Source: Ktedonobacterales bacterium
GTDB taxonomy: Bacteria; Chloroflexota; Ktedonobacteria; Ktedonobacterales; JADMIN01
DNA: 6,806 nucleotides
NCBI GenBank assembly: GCA_015478575.1
Contig: JADMIN010000134.1
Span: forward strand, 1 to 6,806
Reading direction: 5' to 3'
Shown here: positions 5,938 to 6,806 of the stretch, one piece after another
Numbering within the stretch: the stretch's first letter is position 1
Layout of the letters: each line of letters begins with the position of its first letter
Notes under the pieces: model-generated
Databases searched by the model: none
Told to the model about the DNA's origin: nothing
Seen by the model: only the letters and a program-made list of their open reading frames with translations
Program-made: the position numbers and the translations under genes

Positions 5938-6309
5938 TCACACTTCTCCTGATTCCGCCGGAGCGCTAGCGGGTGGCCGTCGCTCCGCCGTGCACTCCTC
6001 CGCCGTGCGCTCCTCCGCCGTGCGCTCCTGCGCGCCGTCTTCGCCATAGGCGATGATGAGCTGGCTGAGGCGCCCAGCGATCTCATGCCAGATGTAGTGC
6101 TGATACTCCAGCATGGCCGCCTGGCGCTCATCATAGGCGCGCGAGGCGGCATCGCGTCGCGCGTTTTCCAGGAAGCGCTGGGCCACCTCATAGGTGTGGC
6201 GCCCACGCTCATCCAGGTACGTCTGGAGCGTCATCAGGTCACGCAGCAGCCCAGCCAGCCGCGCCTCCGCGACGGATTCACGCTCGGCCATCTCGTCGTC
6301 TGTCGTCAT
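5938..6309 (-). CDS. Helical protein of unknown function with repeat-bearing tail
   Basis: A 123-residue protein. Its ATG (6309) overlaps the stop of the AhpD-like gene as ATGA, and its TGA lies 2 nt before the next ATG. No good ribosome site precedes it, so translation probably depends on ribosomes finishing the upstream gene. Residues about 8-88 are predicted by eye to be long amphipathic helices (LAGLLRDLMTLQTYLDERG, MLEYQHYIWHEIAGRLSQL), possibly a helical bundle or coiled coil. Residues 93-123 are a charged, disordered tail built on ERTAE repeats. There is no membrane helix, signal peptide or known catalytic motif, and I do not recognise the family. Confidence 0.7.
   Translation of the reverse strand: MTTDDEMAERESVAEARLAGLLRDLMTLQTYLDERGRHTYEVAQRFLENARRDAASRAYDERQAAMLEYQHYIWHEIAGRLSQLIIAYGEDGAQERTAEERTAEECTAERRPPASAPAESGEV
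5983..6029 (-). repeat. 15-bp tandem repeat in the helical protein's tail
   Basis: Three 15-bp units (5983-5997, 5998-6012, 6013-6027) differ at one base and encode ERTAE, ERTAE, ECTAE on the minus strand. The unit is a multiple of three, so copy-number change keeps the frame. The single substitution turns an Arg codon into a Cys codon. Confidence 0.85.
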
Positions 6310-6806
6310 GTCGTCGTCCCGGGTGCGCGCGGCGCTGGAGGCGGCGTGATCTCCACACGCAGCGCATCGTTGAAGCGGTTGAAATAGTTGAAGAGGCCAA
6401 TCACCGCGGCAAGCTCGATGATCTGCCCATGATCAAAGTGTGCTTGGAGCGCCGCCCAGACATCCTCATCTACTCCGTGCGCGTCGGTGGTCATGCGCTC
6501 GGCCAGCGTCAGCGCGGCGCGCTCGGCAGGGGTGAAGAGATGCGCGTGCTCATCAATGTGATACATCGCGTCGAGCAGGTCAGTGGACACACCCAGCTGC
6601 TTTGCCAAAGCAGTATGTGAAGCCTTTCAATAGGTACACTCATTGATCTGCGAGACGCGCACCGCCAGCAGTTCTTTGAGGCGCGTCTCCACGGTGCCCG
6701 TCCCGAAAATGGCGCGCATATGCGCGACGGCGGTCGCCATGATCTCCGGACGGAGCGCCATCGTGCGGAACATATTTGGCATGTTGCCGCGCTCCTGGCG
6801 AAAGCG
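6306..6806 (-). CDS. AhpD/carboxymuconolactone-decarboxylase-like candidate selenoprotein (5' truncated)
   Basis: The frame is open from the right edge (first codon at 6806) to TGA 6308-6306, giving 166 visible residues if the in-frame TGA at 6629-6627 is read through. The visible N-terminal part (MPNMFRTMALRPEIMATAV) and C-terminal part (LFTPAERAALTLAERM, then IIELAAVIGLFNYFNRFNDA) are typical of this all-helical family. The active-site segment reads ELLAVRVSQINECTY-TGA-KASH, matching the AhpD motif E-X11-C-X2-C-X3-H exactly, with the TGA at the second cysteine. In AhpD these two thiols carry out disulfide exchange that supports peroxide reduction; Sec there would be a stronger nucleophile. 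A fitting hairpin follows the TGA. A conventional caller would start at the TTG at 6608 and lose the catalytic half. Alternatives are a sequencing error or a recent nonsense mutation. It is the first visible gene of the minus-strand operon and is coupled to the next by ATGA. Confidence 0.82.
6588..6619 (-). promoter_or_regulatory. Candidate bacterial SECIS hairpin
   Basis: On the minus strand CTGCTTT (6613-6607) pairs perfectly with AAAGCAG (6603-6597) around the loop GGC. The loop begins 20 nt after the TGA, and its first base is G; bacterial SECIS elements generally need a short stem with an apical-loop G about 16-37 nt after the UGA, recognised by SelB. A lower stem is possible: CACAU (6619-6615) with GUGUG (6592-6588), including one U-G pair, separated by a small asymmetric internal loop. 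Function is inferred from geometry; no folding energy was computed. Confidence 0.68.
6627..6629 (-). other. In-frame TGA, predicted selenocysteine codon
   Basis: This TGA follows TGT-ACC-TAT (Cys-Thr-Tyr) and precedes AAG-GCT-TCA-CAT (Lys-Ala-Ser-His). It is one base from TGC or TGT, which would give the expected cysteine. The frame is clean for 59 codons before and 106 after, with no frameshift. Position, context and the downstream hairpin all favour Sec insertion over termination. Confidence 0.75.

Noticed and set aside
6306..6608. A short separate gene starting at the TTG at 6608
   Set aside because: It lacks the catalytic motif and a ribosome site, while the upstream codons in the same frame complete the AhpD motif through the TGA.
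6306..6806. The AhpD-like gene as a simple pseudogene
   Set aside because: There is only one stop, exactly at a catalytic cysteine, with no frameshift and a SECIS-like hairpin behind it. Kept as the main alternative but judged less likely.

Overview
The window is GC-rich bacterial DNA, densely packed with genes. It most resembles a Chloroflexota-type genome. The clues are a stand-alone CheY-like receiver, a long ArsR-family regulator with an extra N-terminal domain, and short GC palindromes between genes. That assignment is an inference from gene style and composition; no marker gene is present.

Layout. (1) Positions 1-643, plus strand: the 3' end of a single-domain response regulator, then a small YtxH-like membrane-anchored protein. 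(2) Positions 794-1812, minus strand: a FTR1/LysE-like duplicated membrane protein (COG4280 type) and a 75-residue two-helix membrane protein, joined by an ATGA stop/start overlap. (3) Positions 1813-2055: a divergent intergenic region with two inverted repeats and a good -10 element. (4) Positions 2056-3204, plus strand: the ArsR-type regulator, divergent from the membrane pair and a natural candidate to control it. (5) Positions 3423-4775, plus strand: a 450-residue, largely disordered protein ending in a domain that resembles a subtilase propeptide, with no protease attached. (6) Positions 4858-6806, minus strand: a tight four-gene operon. In transcription order it encodes an AhpD/carboxymuconolactone-decarboxylase-like protein (5' end outside the window), a helical 123-residue protein, a two-helix membrane protein, and a Rossmann-like cysteine-rich protein.

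The most interesting signal is in the AhpD-like gene. An in-frame TGA (6629-6627, minus strand) falls exactly where the second cysteine of the catalytic motif E-X11-C-X2-C-X3-H should be. It is followed by a perfect 7-bp hairpin with a GGC loop, 20 nt after the TGA, with a further possible lower stem. This geometry is what a bacterial SECIS element requires. I read the gene as a selenoprotein with a Cys-X-X-Sec active site, which a standard gene caller would cut to its last 100 codons. The downstream genes overlap or abut one another, and the last one carries a Cys-X2-Cys in its glycine loop plus a Cys-X3-Cys-X5-Cys cluster. The operon may therefore be an undescribed, partly membrane-linked redox system; that functional reading is inference.
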